Source: Podocnemis expansa
Lineage: Eukaryota; Chordata; Testudines; Podocnemididae
Direction of reading: 5' to 3'
NCBI GenBank assembly: GCA_007922195.1
Contig: ML682003.1
Span: forward strand, 3,975,705-4,039,704
DNA length: 64,000 bases
Part shown: positions 1-10,834 of the stretch, piece after piece
Position numbering within the stretch: position 1 is the stretch's first letter
Layout of the letters: every line of letters begins with the position of its first letter
The notes under the pieces: generated by a model
The model's input: only the letters and a program-made list of their open reading frames with translations
The model's database searches: none
Told to the model about the DNA's origin: nothing
Made by a program: the position numbers and the translations under genes

Positions 1-402
1 TATGTGCACCACTAGGAGGCATGTTTTACATGGCTCAGGGGAAAGGGAGCAATCAGACTTGTCTTCCAGCAGCATGGAGACAGGGAGAGCTGTTCCCCAG
101 TCACTACTGCAAGCACATACCCAGAGAAGATCCCAAAGACAATGGGGTAGCTAACTGCCTGCAGCACTTTGGCCCAGAAAGGATGGGAGGGACGGAGAGG
201 ATTTGAAAACCAACAGAGACACTGTGAAAGAAGAAGCTGCTGGCTTTGGCCAGAGAAACACCATCTGGTAAGCAACTGAAAGGTACTGAGCCTATCCACA
301 TGGCCAGGAGGGCCTGATCTGGCTAAACACGACCAACAGTCAGCCTTGTGGATAAAAATGAGGCAAATAGACAAAAGAGGAACCTTGGATTAGTGTTAGT
401 AG
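1..402. other. no recognisable feature
   Basis: I see no repeat end, splice-flanked exon or RNA gene that I can support. A minus-strand frame (12-374) stays open and has a hydrophobic stretch, but it matches no family I know and has no convincing splice context. Confidence 0.4.
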
Positions 403-815
403 ACTAGCGTGTGTTTTATAGCCTTTATTTCCTTACGGGAAACCCTAACTCCTTTCTTGAATGAGTAGCCATTGATTTGCTATAGCCTCACTTAAAATCC
501 TATTCTAATCAATAAACTAGCATTCATTTCACCTAAAGCTGTGTGGACTTTAAAGGGTGTGAACCAGAGGCTGGGCCAATCCATTGCAATGTTCACGTGA
601 CAGATAAAGGTCTATGAGACTAAGGTGGTTGGGGGAAGGGTCCAAATCTCTGTAGGAGGGGAGCTCCTGGTGTAGCGTGCCGGACTGGGGTGGTCTCTTG
701 GGGACCATCCCATAGGTGTCCAGAGGGCGCACACCCACTGCCTGGGATCAATTACACTTAGGAGACTAGTGTGGCCTGACTCAGGAGTGAGTAGTCACCT
801 GGCAAAGTGAGGTAA
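403..815. repeat. unclassified dispersed repeat Y, copy 1
   Basis: This stretch is similar, in the same orientation, to 14735-15125. Shared landmarks in order are an AATAAACTAG/AGTAAACTAG block, a CTAAAGCTGNGTGG block, an AGGGNGTGA block followed by GGCTGGGC, a GGGACCATCC block and a CACACCCACTGC block. The AATAAA hints at an LTR fragment, but no TG...CA ends or target duplication could be placed. The family is not recognised. Confidence 0.5.
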
Positions 816-1787
816 GTCAGGGTTCAGGAGTGGAGATCAGGAGTCACAGTGGCACACTGGACCAGATTCTGGAAGCGATCTGTCACACCGTCACCTCTTG
901 GAACTCCACCACGCTGTGGACAGAGGACACAGAGCCGTTCTCTGTCTCTTCAAAGGGATGTCTTGTTGGTTTGACTACTTACAGCCAGAGGAGCGAGGTA
1001 GGCTCCATCACCAGAGCTGCTGCTGCTCTCCTCGAGTCGGGGTCTGTGTTCCAGCTCTCTCAGCAGGTGCCACATCACCTTGGCATTGATTTTCGGCTTT
1101 CTGCACAGGCCCCTCCACAACTCAGCAGCACTTCTGGAAATTCAGAAATGTATGTGCACAGATCAGACCTTTATCGCCCTGCTTTCTTCAGGTGCTACCA
1201 GAGTCCCCATCACCAAAGCTTCTGCACTCCATTGAGCTCATTAATACTCTTAGTGCTCTCAATCCTCTCTCAGCTTCTGCCATATCTTTCCAGTGTCTGA
1301 CTGCCTTAGTGAGGACTAAAATGGAGCCAGCCTTCTAAATACGGTTCCAGAGGGGGCCCACAGCACAAGTGGAATCTGCCCCAGATGTATCCGATGAGCA
1401 GAGGGGAAGAAGCATGGATAACGGTGGATGGGACAAAACAGCCATCATTCCACACTGGAAGCTGTGAGACCTGGATCTGAACTACGCTGGCTTTGGTTCT
1501 GTAACATCAGAACCAAGTGCTGGTTTTGCACTATCAAACGGAGACAGAGCTTTGAGAGAAGTACTGAGTTATTGGCTGGGTAGTCTCTAGAACTAGCCTC
1601 TCTGTGGGCACATATATACTTTGCTTTAGAAATTTCAGTATTTGCTTTATTATAGTAGAGTCATATTCAAATCTTACAGATGTAATGCAAGAGGCCTGCA
1701 GGCCACATCCTGCATGAAAAGCTAAAGCAGTTTGCATACATAAGCACAGGACCCTTGGTCCAGACATGTAACGATGTAACATATCAT
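816..1787. other. no recognisable feature
   Basis: About 1 kb with no repeat ends, family signature or exon that I can support. A plus frame (830-1300) is open but looks composition-driven and has no recognised domain. Confidence 0.35.
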
Positions 1788-1940
1788 GATGTGTAAACTG
1801 AGGTCGCCCCACCTGTCTTGATCCCTCCTGACTTATGTAGGGTGATAAAGTCATAACCATGCACGTAACGATTATGACTTGATCACCATACACAAGTCAG
1901 GAAGCATCAAGACAGGTGGGGTTACCTCTGCCTATACGCC
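1788..1940. repeat. long imperfect inverted repeat (hairpin)
   Basis: Two arms of about 65 bp face each other across a short spacer near 1858-1869. The left arm, around 1791-1857, is the reverse complement of the right arm, around 1870-1936, at most positions. Both carry the block ATCAAGACAGGTGGGG or its complement, and the block AAGTCAGGA or its complement. The layout suits a palindromic MITE or a head-to-head pair of short repeats. No family is recognised and no target duplication was found. Confidence 0.7.
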
Positions 1941-2148
1941 AAGTAAACGTCACAAGTACACCACAAAACCCACAGAAAGGGCCAGAAATCACAAAGGTGA
2001 GATGAGCGAACCATCTAGAAAGGATACGGATGTGTCTTCAATATGTCTGAACCTGCCAGCTTATAGAATAAATGTACCCTAATAATTAGTGGGTTAAGAA
2101 CCCAAGTTTAGACTTAGAAGGAAGACCTATATTATTCAGGGTATAAAA

Positions 2149-2452
2149 AAGGCACACTATTTTACTTGGTTGCAGTTCTTAACTACTACTTCTTTGAGCT
2201 GGGGCCAGATTCCTTTTGCTTTAGTCTCTCTAGGGCAAGTGATATCTAGAAATATGCCTTCTATGATGGGCTTTATCCTGTTCCCTTCAGAGCTGTGGAG
2301 AATGTATTAGCCTGGTCTCCCTTACCGACCTGGTGCTGACATCTCTAGCCAATCTAAAGGACACGGACAAGCCCACTGAAGCCACCACAGCAATGCTGGC
2401 TGAAATTCTTCAGAAGCACAAAGCTGAGATGAAGGAGAAGGAAAACTGGGCT
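2149..2452 (+). other. exon-like duplicated segment X, copy 1
   Basis: This segment is closely similar to 13049-13345 in the same orientation. It contains a pyrimidine-rich acceptor-like stretch (CTGTTCCCTTCAG near 2280-2291). An open frame follows to the end of the shared block; it includes LKDTDKPTEATTAMLAE and ends in HKAEMKEK. In this copy the block runs directly into a CR1 fragment instead of a splice donor. It could be a duplicated exon of an unidentified gene or part of an unclassified repeat. I do not recognise the protein. Confidence 0.45.
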
Positions 2453-2454
2453 AT

Positions 2455-2735
2455 CGACAACAAAACGAAATTCAGCAAAGACAAACTTAAGGTGCTACAC
2501 TTAAGGGAAGAAAAACCAACTGGGCAAGGGACACCGACTTGGCAGCATCACTGCTCAGAATGATCTGGGAGTTGTGTGGATCACAACCTCAACATGAGCC
2601 GGCAATGTAATGCTATTCCAAAAAAAAAAAAAAAAAAAACAGCCCACCAAATGCAGTTTTAGGCTGTATTAACAGAGGCATAGCATGCAAGTCACAGGAG
2701 GTGATGGTAGCCTCTACTCATCACGGGATGGGCCT
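2455..2735 (+). repeat. CR1 LINE fragment
   Basis: The segment resembles the part of CR1 ORF2 upstream of the 3' end: a stretch on short-lived lines of AAAGACAAACTTAAG, then ACTTAAGGGAAGAAAAACCAA, the GTGGATCACAACCTCAACATGAG motif region and TGTATTAACAGAGGCATAG. A homopolymer A run (about 2620-2639) sits inside. The fragment stops before the usual CR1 3' terminus, so it is internal and truncated. Confidence 0.7.
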
Positions 2736-2833
2736 TGGCTGTTGTACCGTGTCCATTTTTCTTCAACAATGTACAGCAAAGATGAAGAGTGTCACGGGTT
2801 GTACAACTGTGCTCCCTGAACTATGATTTATAT

Positions 2834-3110
2834 CAGTGGCTCCCAACCTTTCTAAGGCTGGGGACCCTTTTCTTGAGGGGAAATAAAGCGTGTGACTCCC
2901 TGTTCTGAGTGAGGCGCTGCCACTGTGCGGCAGTGCCTCTGCGCTCCGAATCCAGCCCGCACAGTGCCAGGGAGCCACCACGGCCATGACTCCCCCTGCC
3001 TCAAGCTGGGGAGCCACCACGGCCATGGCCTCCTGCCCCATGTTCCCTTCCCGCCTGCCCGCCTGTTCTCCCTCCCTGCTCTTCACTGGCTCCCCATCCT
3101 CAACACTTTC
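2834..3110. mobile_element. hAT-like MITE, left end
   Basis: The start CAGTGGCTCCCAACCTTT is a typical hAT terminal sequence. The eight bases before it are ATTTATAT. A matching right terminus, GGTTGGAAACCACTG, lies at 13665-13679 and is followed by ATTTATAG, which agrees at seven of eight bases. The two could be halves of one element separated by ERV-A and other sequence, or two different copies. Confidence 0.5.
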
Positions 3111-3574
3111 TGTTAATGGAGTAAATCTCCCTTTGGGTGCCTAGGTGAGTCAATTAGGACCAGACACCAGGATATAGCGGTCAAGCAGCTGTTTATTCTT
3201 GTACAAGAAGAGAAAGGTTACAGAACCCCAAAGGAGTCAGTAAGCTTCCCCACCCTCCCTTAGACATCGCACAAGCTTATATAGCGTAACAAACATCTTA
3301 CTTCATAATGAACCGTTATACATGTGACTATTGATACAGGAAGATTTCTTACACGTTATCCTTTTATGGTTATACCTTATATTTGTTTTTCATTCTTTTC
3401 TTCCTCATTTTCTAAACAGTTAGTTCCAGTAACTTTCCACTATGCACTATGCTCTACATCCTCTTTACATGCTTGTCAGTGGTAACCCCATTTTTGAATT
3501 TAACTCTGGCATAGAAATTTCTAAGATAGGCCTTGAGAGATAATATGATAGAAGAAATGCAAATTTCCACAACA
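3111..3574 (-). repeat. ERV-A 3' LTR
   Basis: A 464-bp LTR read on the minus strand. It starts TGTTGTGG just after a purine-rich polypurine tract (complement of 3575-3590) and ends in ...TTAACA, so it has the canonical TG...CA ends. A TATA box (complement of 3275-3285) and an AATAAA signal (complement of 3192-3197) are spaced as in a U3-R-U5 structure. The env remnant of ERV-A lies immediately upstream in the same sense. No matching 5' LTR was found. Confidence 0.85.
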
Positions 3575-3736
3575 CTCCCCCTTTGTTCCTATTATACTTA
3601 ATAAGGAACACCATACAGCAGTTTCAAAAAGAAGGAGCGCATTAATCTCAAATTCAGATAGTTGTTCACCCCAGTGTGTGTTAGGAGAATCTTGTGTCAT
3701 TTGTGGTTGGATTTTAGAATCGGTAGGCCCAGGCAT

Positions 3737-5070
3737 TTAGTACAACAGTAATGGCATTGGGAGCATAAAGAGCAACAGCATTGAAAGTAACAGAATATCA
3801 CTATGAGTGCAGCTACGAGAAAAAAAAAGAGTTTTAAGCCAAGAAAGATCTGGGAGCCAAGAGGTTAGAAAGTCCCAAATGGAATTCCACGAGATATCAA
3901 TACCTCCTGGACCTATAGGGGGATTGGCAAATTCATGAAAGAAATGACTTACATTCCAAGTTTTATTAATATCAGTTTCTATTTTTCCTGATTCATTTTT
4001 GGAAACACAACAAGTTTGGTGTAACATAAGGCATACTCCTCCCTGACTGGCCAAGAGCTGGTCGAGAGCCATTCTATTTTGAATGGTCATTTTAGCAACT
4101 GAATCTACCTCTTCTTGGACCCGCTGCAGGGCATCATTAGTGGCGTTAGCAAAAATTTCAAATTCAGCACAGAAGTTGCGAAGAGTATATTCTAGGTCGC
4201 CTACCCCCATCCACGGAAAAATTATTCTAAAGGCCCGCATGGCCGTTGAGGGCCGTTCAAGCAAAGGATTATAATCATGCATAGAAAGAGAAAAGCTGCG
4301 ATTACAAGCAAAATGGCTTGCTCCCATAGCGGCTCGAGGAAGGGGGTGAATGCCTCCTGGCCATAAGTAAGCAAGAGTACAACGTTCCTTCCAATGGAAA
4401 GGTAAAGTTTTTCCAGCTCAAGACCCACAAACCCACCAAATTCCTTTATTTACCTGTGTGAGGGTAGTAGGCCATGCATCAGTGTGTGCTTGAGCTATTA
4501 CATATAAAATAATATTATTCCAATTTTCACTAATAGGGGTATCTTTGTTACAGTGTACACCAAAAGCTACAGATACTAAGCAATTTTCTAATTGCTAGAT
4601 TGATAAGTCTAGCTGCCATGATGAAGGGGCTAATGGGCCCATAAGAAACCCTTTTATAATTGTTATGTATTTAGGGGGAATCGTGTGGAATTGATCTTTA
4701 TAATCTCCCTCCCATATAGTAACATTACTATTGGGAGTTGTTGGAATGGATAAAATATATTTACAATAAACATATTTCCCTAAATCAGTGGCAGAAGAGC
4801 CATCCTTCCCAGCAAAATTTCATTCAATACAAAGAGGAGCTAAGTGTTTATCGAAGGAAGGTTCCAAACTTTGGAGATTATGATCTTCTATGGAGCTATT
4901 ACTAATTGTGGTATATTCCCACATTTCCAATGTTAAAGGCATTGGGATAAGAGGAAATCCTTGTTGGTTAAACATAGCCACATAAGAACAAATCTAGCAA
5001 TCAGAAATATTCCAAGGGTGTGCAATTCTAGTTACTAAACTATAAAAAGAATTACGCTGCCAATTTGAAG
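3737..5070 (-). pseudogene. ERV-A env remnant
   Basis: The transmembrane-subunit part is the best preserved (open from about 4327 to 3737). It has the C-X6-CC motif (CLMLHQTCC) of class I envelopes that link surface and transmembrane subunits by a disulfide, and a hydrophobic membrane segment near the C-terminus. The surface-subunit region (about 4430-5070) is broken by stops and shifts. It is not functional as it stands. The corresponding region of ERV-B shares the motif and order. Confidence 0.8.
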
Positions 5071-5169
5071 CAACCAGCAATACATAGCTTTGCAGATACC
5101 GTACTATAAGCCAAGCAATAATCATTTTGTGGTGAGTCCTGCTTCTAGGTGGGCCGGTAAAATCCGGGT

Positions 5170-6215
5170 AGGCTATTTAATAGTCTTTTCCACGGCTGTA
5201 CCAGCAGCAGAGAGATTTGTATCAACCTCTGGAGCCGGCGCGTTCTTTATATGTGAGCAGTGGTACCACGAATCCTTTCCTTGTAAATTTACTGCAGTAT
5301 GGGTAGTGAGTAGTACTTGAAAAGGCCCGTCCCACCGAGGTTTTAGGCATGTTTTATGTGAAAATCTTTTTAAAAACACCCAGTCACCCGGTTTGAACTG
5401 ATGTACTAGACAGTCCAGCGGTAACGGCTGGGTGTCCCAGCAGAGCGGAGTCAAGGCTGCCAGAGATTTCTGGAGTTGAATAACATATTCTGTTACTAAT
5501 TCATTCCCCCCCCCCCCAATCAAAGATGTATGAGCTGGGGAACATACACCGGCTATTAAAAAGGGGCAACCAAACAAAATCTCGAAAGGTGTAAGACCCA
5601 TATTAGTAGCAGGCAAAGTGCATAAGTGCAGTAGAGCCAAAGGTAAGGCTAGGACCCAGTTAAGTCCTATATCTTCTCACAGCTTAGCAAGCTGTAATTT
5701 CAACCTGCCATTACAGCACTCCACCAGTCCAGAAGACTGGCGGTGGTATGGAACATGTAATTTCTGTGTTATTCCCAATGCCTTATATAAAGAAGAAAGT
5801 ACTTGAGTATTAAAATGGCTACCTCTATCAGATTCGATATGCTGAGGACATCCAAAATGTGGAACAATTTCTCAAACTAAAGCCTTTACTACTGCAGCTA
5901 AATCTGCTTTTCATGTTGGAAAGACTTCAACCCATTTACTAAACAAGCAAACTATTACAAGCATATCCTTGTATCCTTGACAAGGAGGCATGTCTGCAAA
6001 ATCTATTTGTAGGCTTGAAAAGGGCCAAATACCCAGTGAGCAGCCCCTTGTTGTGGTGCAGGGCCAATTTTCGGATTGTATTTTTGGCAGGTGACACAAG
6101 CTTTAGTTATTTGTGCTGCTACATGATGAATACCTGGCGCACACCAGAATTTCAAAACTGTTGTTGCTATCCCCCCTTTGCATGGATGTCCATTATTAGG
6201 CACCATCTGTGCAAG
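5170..6215 (-). pseudogene. ERV-A integrase remnant
   Basis: In order on the minus strand there is an HHCC zinc-binding region ending in CVTCQ, a catalytic core beginning LQIDFADMP, a second acidic block with ESDRG, a glutamate in the SSGLVE segment, and a C-terminal domain containing PGDWVFLKR and RWDGPFQVLL. The three expected acidic positions of a DD35E integrase can be seen, but at least two frame breaks and a stop (after VFPT near 5911) separate the parts. It inserted viral cDNA into host DNA when intact. Confidence 0.8.
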
Positions 6216-6387
6216 GTAAAGGAGAAAGGCACAGGGTGCCATGGGACGATTATCAGGGGACCACCAAACGCCATCTTTTAATTTAGCTCCTAAACATTTC
6301 CAGGAAATAATTTCAGCTTCACGTACTGAAGCATAAAGTTCAGCAGGGGATTGTGGTAAAGCCCACTGTACCAGTTGCAACTGTGTA

Positions 6388-7149
6388 CTAGGTAAAAAGG
6401 CTGGAGGGATTGGAGGTGCGTTTTTTTGCTGTGGCTTTAGCAGCCTTATCGGCAAATGCATTACCACGGGAGACTTCATCCTTTTCCTGTTTATGTGCAG
6501 GACAATATGTGATAGAAATTGCAAGAGGTAATTGGATGGCTGATAGAAGGGCTGAGACATAGGCAGCATGAGCAATAGGATGACCGGAAGATGTAAGGAA
6601 ACCTCTCTCTTTCCAGATTTGGCCAGAGGCATGACAGATACCAAAAACATAGCGGGAATCTGTATAAATTGTTACAGAATGTCCGGTAGATAAGATACAG
6701 GCATGAGTTAGAGCAATAAGTTCTGCTACTTGGACACTGTGAATAGAAGGAAGCGAGAATGCTTCTATAACCTCAGAATAGGAACAGACTGCATATCCTG
6801 ATATACGGATGCTAGAAGGAGAATAAAAACAAGAACCATCAGTAAAAAGAACAAAATCTGGATTCGTTAATGGTTCATCTGAGAGATCAGGTCTAGGGGT
6901 AGTACTTAAAGATATAACATATTCACAGTCATGGGGCTGTCCCTGATCTGGTAAAGGTAAGAGAGTGGCAGGATTCAGAGTTGAAAAATTACGAATAGTA
7001 AGGTTGTCAGTGGCCAATAAAACAGTTTCATATAAGGAAAGACACTGAACTGATAAATGCTGGGTGGAGGTGCAAATTAAAATAGCTTCAACTGCGTGGG
7101 GTACAAATAAAGTTAAGGGGTAGCCTAATACTAGAGTCAGTGCTTTCAA
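6388..7149 (-). pseudogene. ERV-A RNase H domain (open fragment)
   Basis: A 253-codon open stretch covers the connection region and RNase H. The catalytic acidic residues are visible: TDGS, the glutamate in VAELIALTHA, IYTDSRY and the final aspartate in GNAFADKAAK. RNase H removes the RNA strand of the RNA/DNA hybrid during reverse transcription. The equivalent domain in ERV-B has lost two of these residues, so this is the better kept copy. It is detached from the reverse transcriptase frame by a shift around 7100-7250. Confidence 0.85.
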
Positions 7150-8331
7150 TATCAGGGCTGATGAAGCTGCAACTGCTCAAATGCAAGCAGGGAGTCCCTG
7201 TGCAACAGGATCCAGCTGACAGGAATAATATGCAATGGGGAGTTGCAGAGGCCCCAAAGGTTTGTGTTAAAACTCCTGATGCAATAACTTTTTGTTCATG
7301 ACAATAAAGAGAGAAAGGTTTAGAATAATTAGGAAGGCCTAGAGCTGGTGCAATAGACAATAAGTGTTTCAGTTCTCTAAAGGAGACCATGGCTTCATCA
7401 GTCCAAATCGGAGGATCCGGTTCAGACTGCTGTGTGAGTTGGAGTAAAGGTTTAGCTAAACTAGCAAAATTTGGGATCCAATGGCGGCAAAAGCTTGCTG
7501 CCACTATGAATCCTCTAATTTGGCATTTAGTGATTGGTCGTGGAATGGAAAGGACCGCCTGAATTCTTTCAGGAGTTAGGATCTGGGTTTGATGTGATAT
7601 GAGGTGGCCCAAATATGACACCTCTAATTTACAAAACTGTAATTTAGCTAAAGAGGCTTTGTGCCCACGATGATATAGTGACAGAAGCAGATATAGCGAG
7701 TCTTGAATGCAAGAGCTTTCTGAGTTAGAGCAAAGGAGTAAGTCATCTATATATTGGACTAAAACTGAGTTTGCAGGAAATGTTAAGGATTCTAGATCCT
7801 TTGCTAAAATTTGGGAAAAAAGAGAAGGTGCCTCCGAAAATCCTTGAGGCAATCTTGTCCAGGAGATTTGTTTTCCCTTCCAGGAAAAAGCAAAAAGGTA
7901 TTGAGAGTCAGGGTGAATGGGAATAGAAAAGAAAGCATAAATCAACTACAGTAAAATAGGTGGCCTGAGGAGGAATAGAGGTAAGAATCATAGCAGAGTC
8001 AGGGACTACCGGGTGTTGAGGGATAACATAAGCATTAATAGCCCACAAATCTTGAACAAAATGATATACAGGCTTTCCATCAGGGCCAGGTTTAGGTTAT
8101 TTTATAGGTAATATAGGTGTATTGCAAGGAGACTTGCAAGGAATCAGAATGCCTTGTAGTAAATCCTGCATAACAGGCTCTATTCCTACCTCAGCCTCTT
8201 TTGAAAGGGGGTATTGAGGCACTGAGGGAGGTGGTCCAGTTTTAGTGTAAATAATAACAGGTTCAGCAGATTTTAAAAGACCAGTATCAGTAGAGGATGA
8301 AGCCCAAAAGTCTGAGGGAATTATTGACAAA
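7088..8331 (-). pseudogene. ERV-A reverse transcriptase remnant
   Basis: Reverse transcriptase palm and thumb sequence is present with the active-site motif QYIDDLLL intact, preceded by LPQGFSEAPSLF. The N-terminal finger region (8097-8330) contains SPCNTPILPIK and is separated by a stop and a frameshift from the main open stretch (7088-7945). The 5' side ends exactly at the Harb1 insertion at 8331/8332. Removing Harb1 and one copy of its 3-bp duplication makes the upstream and downstream frames continuous. Confidence 0.85.
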
Positions 8332-8640
8332 GGGCATGTTCACACAGGGCTCTTATTTCGAAACAACAGAGGTTGTTTCGAAATAAGAAGTGCCATGGCC
8401 ACACGACGCACGGCCATTTCGAAAGAAGCAAACCGCTTCTTTCGAAATGGGCGTGCTCCTTTCAAAATAAGTTAAACCTCGTTGCCTGTCGAAAGAGCGT
8501 TGTTTCGAAACGGTTGTTTCGAAACAACACCAAAGAGACATGCCATTTCAAAATAACGGTTATTTCGAAACGAGTTGTTTCGAAATAACCGTTATAATGG
8601 CCGTGTTATTTCGAAACAACAGTTGTTTCAAAATAACCGG
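8332..8640. promoter_or_regulatory. Harb1 left subterminal hairpin array
   Basis: About 300 bp contain nine exact copies of the palindromic 8-mer TTTCGAAA and at least four decayed ones (mostly TTTCAAAA). Several pair into longer hairpins: perfect 16-bp arms at 8352-8367/8372-8387 with a 4-nt loop, and perfect 19-bp arms at 8553-8571/8577-8595 with a 5-nt loop. It lies between the terminal repeat and the Myb/SANT gene, so it is a candidate binding platform for the transposition proteins or a promoter element. That role is inferred. Confidence 0.75.
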
Positions 8641-8735
8641 CTGACCTTCCTCCCAGGGTGCACAGCGCCCTGGGGGAAGTCCCTGCCTGGGTTTGCCTGT
8701 GAGGCAACGTGGCAGGGAGGGCTGACACAGGCAGC

Positions 8736-10561
8736 ATGGCCCAGCAGCCAGGCCCTGCAGCTGCCACACGCAGGAGGGCTCCTGTGTGGACGCAGGAGGA
8801 CGTGCAGTGCCTCCTGGACATCTGGCAGCAGCCAGACATCCTTCAGCGGTTCTGGGCCAGCCACCGGAACCGCTATGTATATAGTGACATCGCAGATGTG
8901 ATGTCCCAAAGAGGGCACTCCCGGAGCACTGAACAGGTGTGGAGCAAGATAAAAACACTCTGGCAGGAGTATGCCCACACCTGGGATGCCCAGGCACTGC
9001 AGGGGCCTGGCAGCCAGGCCACGTGCCTGTATTTTGAGGCCCTGGATGCCTTCCTGGGCACACAGCCCAGCGGTGCCCCCGCTGTGGCCGTGGACACCTC
9101 CAGGGGGGCCTCAGAGCCCCTCATCAGGCCCAGAGGCAGCCGCCTCTGACGTCTCCGTTGGGGGACCTTGAGCCGCAGCATCACCAGCGGCGGAGGCCAG
9201 CCCCACGACCCCAGAGCTGTTCCTGGCCATGGAGGCGGAGAGCAGCATGGAGGAGCAGGGGCCCACCACCGCCCCAGGCTCCGACTCAGACCCCGAGACA
9301 TCTCGGCGGACCTCCAGAGCCCCCGTGGGTAAGTATGCCCCCCCCCCATGGAGGCACACAGGGCTGGGCCTTTCCAGCAGGTCCCGGGACGGGTAGAGGC
9401 CAGGGCCAGGCAACGGGGCGGGTAGGGCCCAGGGTTCGTGGGCTCAGAGGGGCCCCCTGGCCACGGGTCCCACGGACACAGGTGGCACCATGGTCAAAGG
9501 CCCCTGTGTGCCGGGGGGTGGTGACCAGGGACTGGCTGGGAAAGATGCAGCAGCATCTTGGGTGGGGTGGAGAGCAGGCAGGGCACACCACTGGCCAGTG
9601 GTCTCAGGAGACCTCCAAGGGCAAGGCGTGGCTGGGTCCAGTTCACCCTTGTGGGCACCACGAGCATGTGTGCCTCCAGGGCACGGGTCCCAGATGTCTG
9701 GCAAAAGGAGACCATGGTCTCCTTTCTTCTGCTCTGTTCTTCTTTTTATCCTCCCATTCTCTGTCTGGCAGGCAGGTCAAAATACAGGGGTTTGTCAGGC
9801 TTTTTCCCAGAGGAGCTGAAGGATCCTGGACTGCCAGAGAATACCGATGTATATGGGAAAGTGTCCCAGGGCCCCTTAAACCCTGATGACTACCTCGGCC
9901 AGACAACCTTCTTGCCCAGGGTCCTCCAATGTCCTCCATTGGGGACCGTCCCAGCCTCCTTCCGAGGCTTTGGGGGCCAGGAGCCCTACCCCAGGGCAAT
10001 GTCCCATGGGATCCTGGGACCCACTGACAGTCAGGGCACAGGCGTGTGCTGCAGACAGGTGCACACAGATGGGACCAGCAGGCGGCAGAGGCTAACTGTG
10101 TTTTTTGCATCCCTGCAGCACGTTGCAGAGCCCCTCCGCAATGGCCGGCACCCACGCCCGGACCCCACCGCCCAAGCCCCAGGACACCGCGGTGACGGCG
10201 GAGGGCCCCCAGGACCCGCACTGAGCTCCTGGAGAGCCTGGAGGAGCTCGGGGAGACCATGCACGCTGCCACCCAGGCCTGGAGGCGGGAGCAGGCGCAG
10301 CGGCAGGCGGCTGGGCTCCGTTCCCTGGAGCAGCTCGCAGGCGCTGAGGACAGGGCGGCGAGGGCACTGGAGGTCCTGGCAGTGGAGCTGCCAGCTGCTA
10401 TTCTGCAGCAGGCTGCAGCCATCCGCCAGCTTGCAGAGGGCCTGGCTCCCCGACCGCGCCGGGAGACATCACCGCCCCAGCAAGGACAGCGGGCGGAGGG
10501 CAGCCGTGGGCGCAGGCGGGGCATGCCACCCCCCCCGGACCCTCCCACAGGCGTTGCCTAA
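8736..10561 (+). pseudogene. Harb1 Myb/SANT-like accessory protein (broken)
   Basis: Exon 1 (8736-9328) encodes a Myb/SANT-like trihelix domain, seen as APVWTQEDVQCLLDIW then a WSKIKTLWQEY segment. In PIF/Harbinger systems such a partner protein binds the ends and helps nuclear import of the transposase. The exon ends at a GTAAGT donor (9329). Exon 2 (10119-10561) follows a CCCTGCAG acceptor and encodes a glutamine/alanine/arginine-rich, coiled-coil-like tail. The junction is phase 1, as in Harb2 and Harb3. Inactivating changes are a frameshift near 9100-9120, a TGA at about 9168 and a TGA early in exon 2. Confidence 0.8.
9772..10058 (+). other. conserved open segment inside the Harb1 Myb-gene intron
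   Basis: This segment follows a TCTGTCTGGCAG acceptor-like site and ends at an ACAG/GTGCAC donor-like site. The equivalent segment of Harb2 (28007-28293) has the same length, 287 nt, and stays open in the same frame without indels (shared words YRGLSGF, QTTFLPRVLQCPP, MSHGILGP). Splicing it in would shift the downstream frame. It could be an alternative exon, a separate small protein or conserved non-coding sequence. Confidence 0.5.
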
Positions 10562-10718
10562 CCCTCCCCGCCCCAGGATCTCTTCACCCCTGTCCCCTCC
10601 CAAGTTCATGTTCCCTCCCCAAGTCCCCTCCCAAGTCCCCTCCCAAGTTCATGTTCCCTCCCCTGGACCCCCCCAGATTGCCCCGTCCCGTATCGCCCCC
10701 ATCCCTTCCCTTATTGTG

Positions 10719-10724
10719 AATAAA
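10719..10724 (+). terminator. polyadenylation signal AATAAA of the Harb1 Myb gene
   Basis: AATAAA lies about 160 bp after the Myb-gene stop and about 110 bp before the end of the convergent transposase gene. The same arrangement is seen in Harb2 (28888) and Harb3 (35682). Confidence 0.7.
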
Positions 10725-10834
10725 CCCCTGGAAAGTTATTCTTGGATGTCTGTGTTTTTATTTGGGGGGGGGGTGTGGGCTGGCTGTGGGTGGACGGGGG
10801 GAGATGGTGTTTTGGTGCAGGGCAGGCCTGGTCC

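Noticed and set aside
12..374. 120-codon minus-strand frame with a membrane-like segment
   Set aside because: No recognised domain, no start context and no splice support; nothing similar elsewhere in the window.
8340..8640. CRISPR-like array of short repeats
   Set aside because: Units are palindromic, unevenly spaced, without unique spacers, and lie at the end of a eukaryotic transposon.
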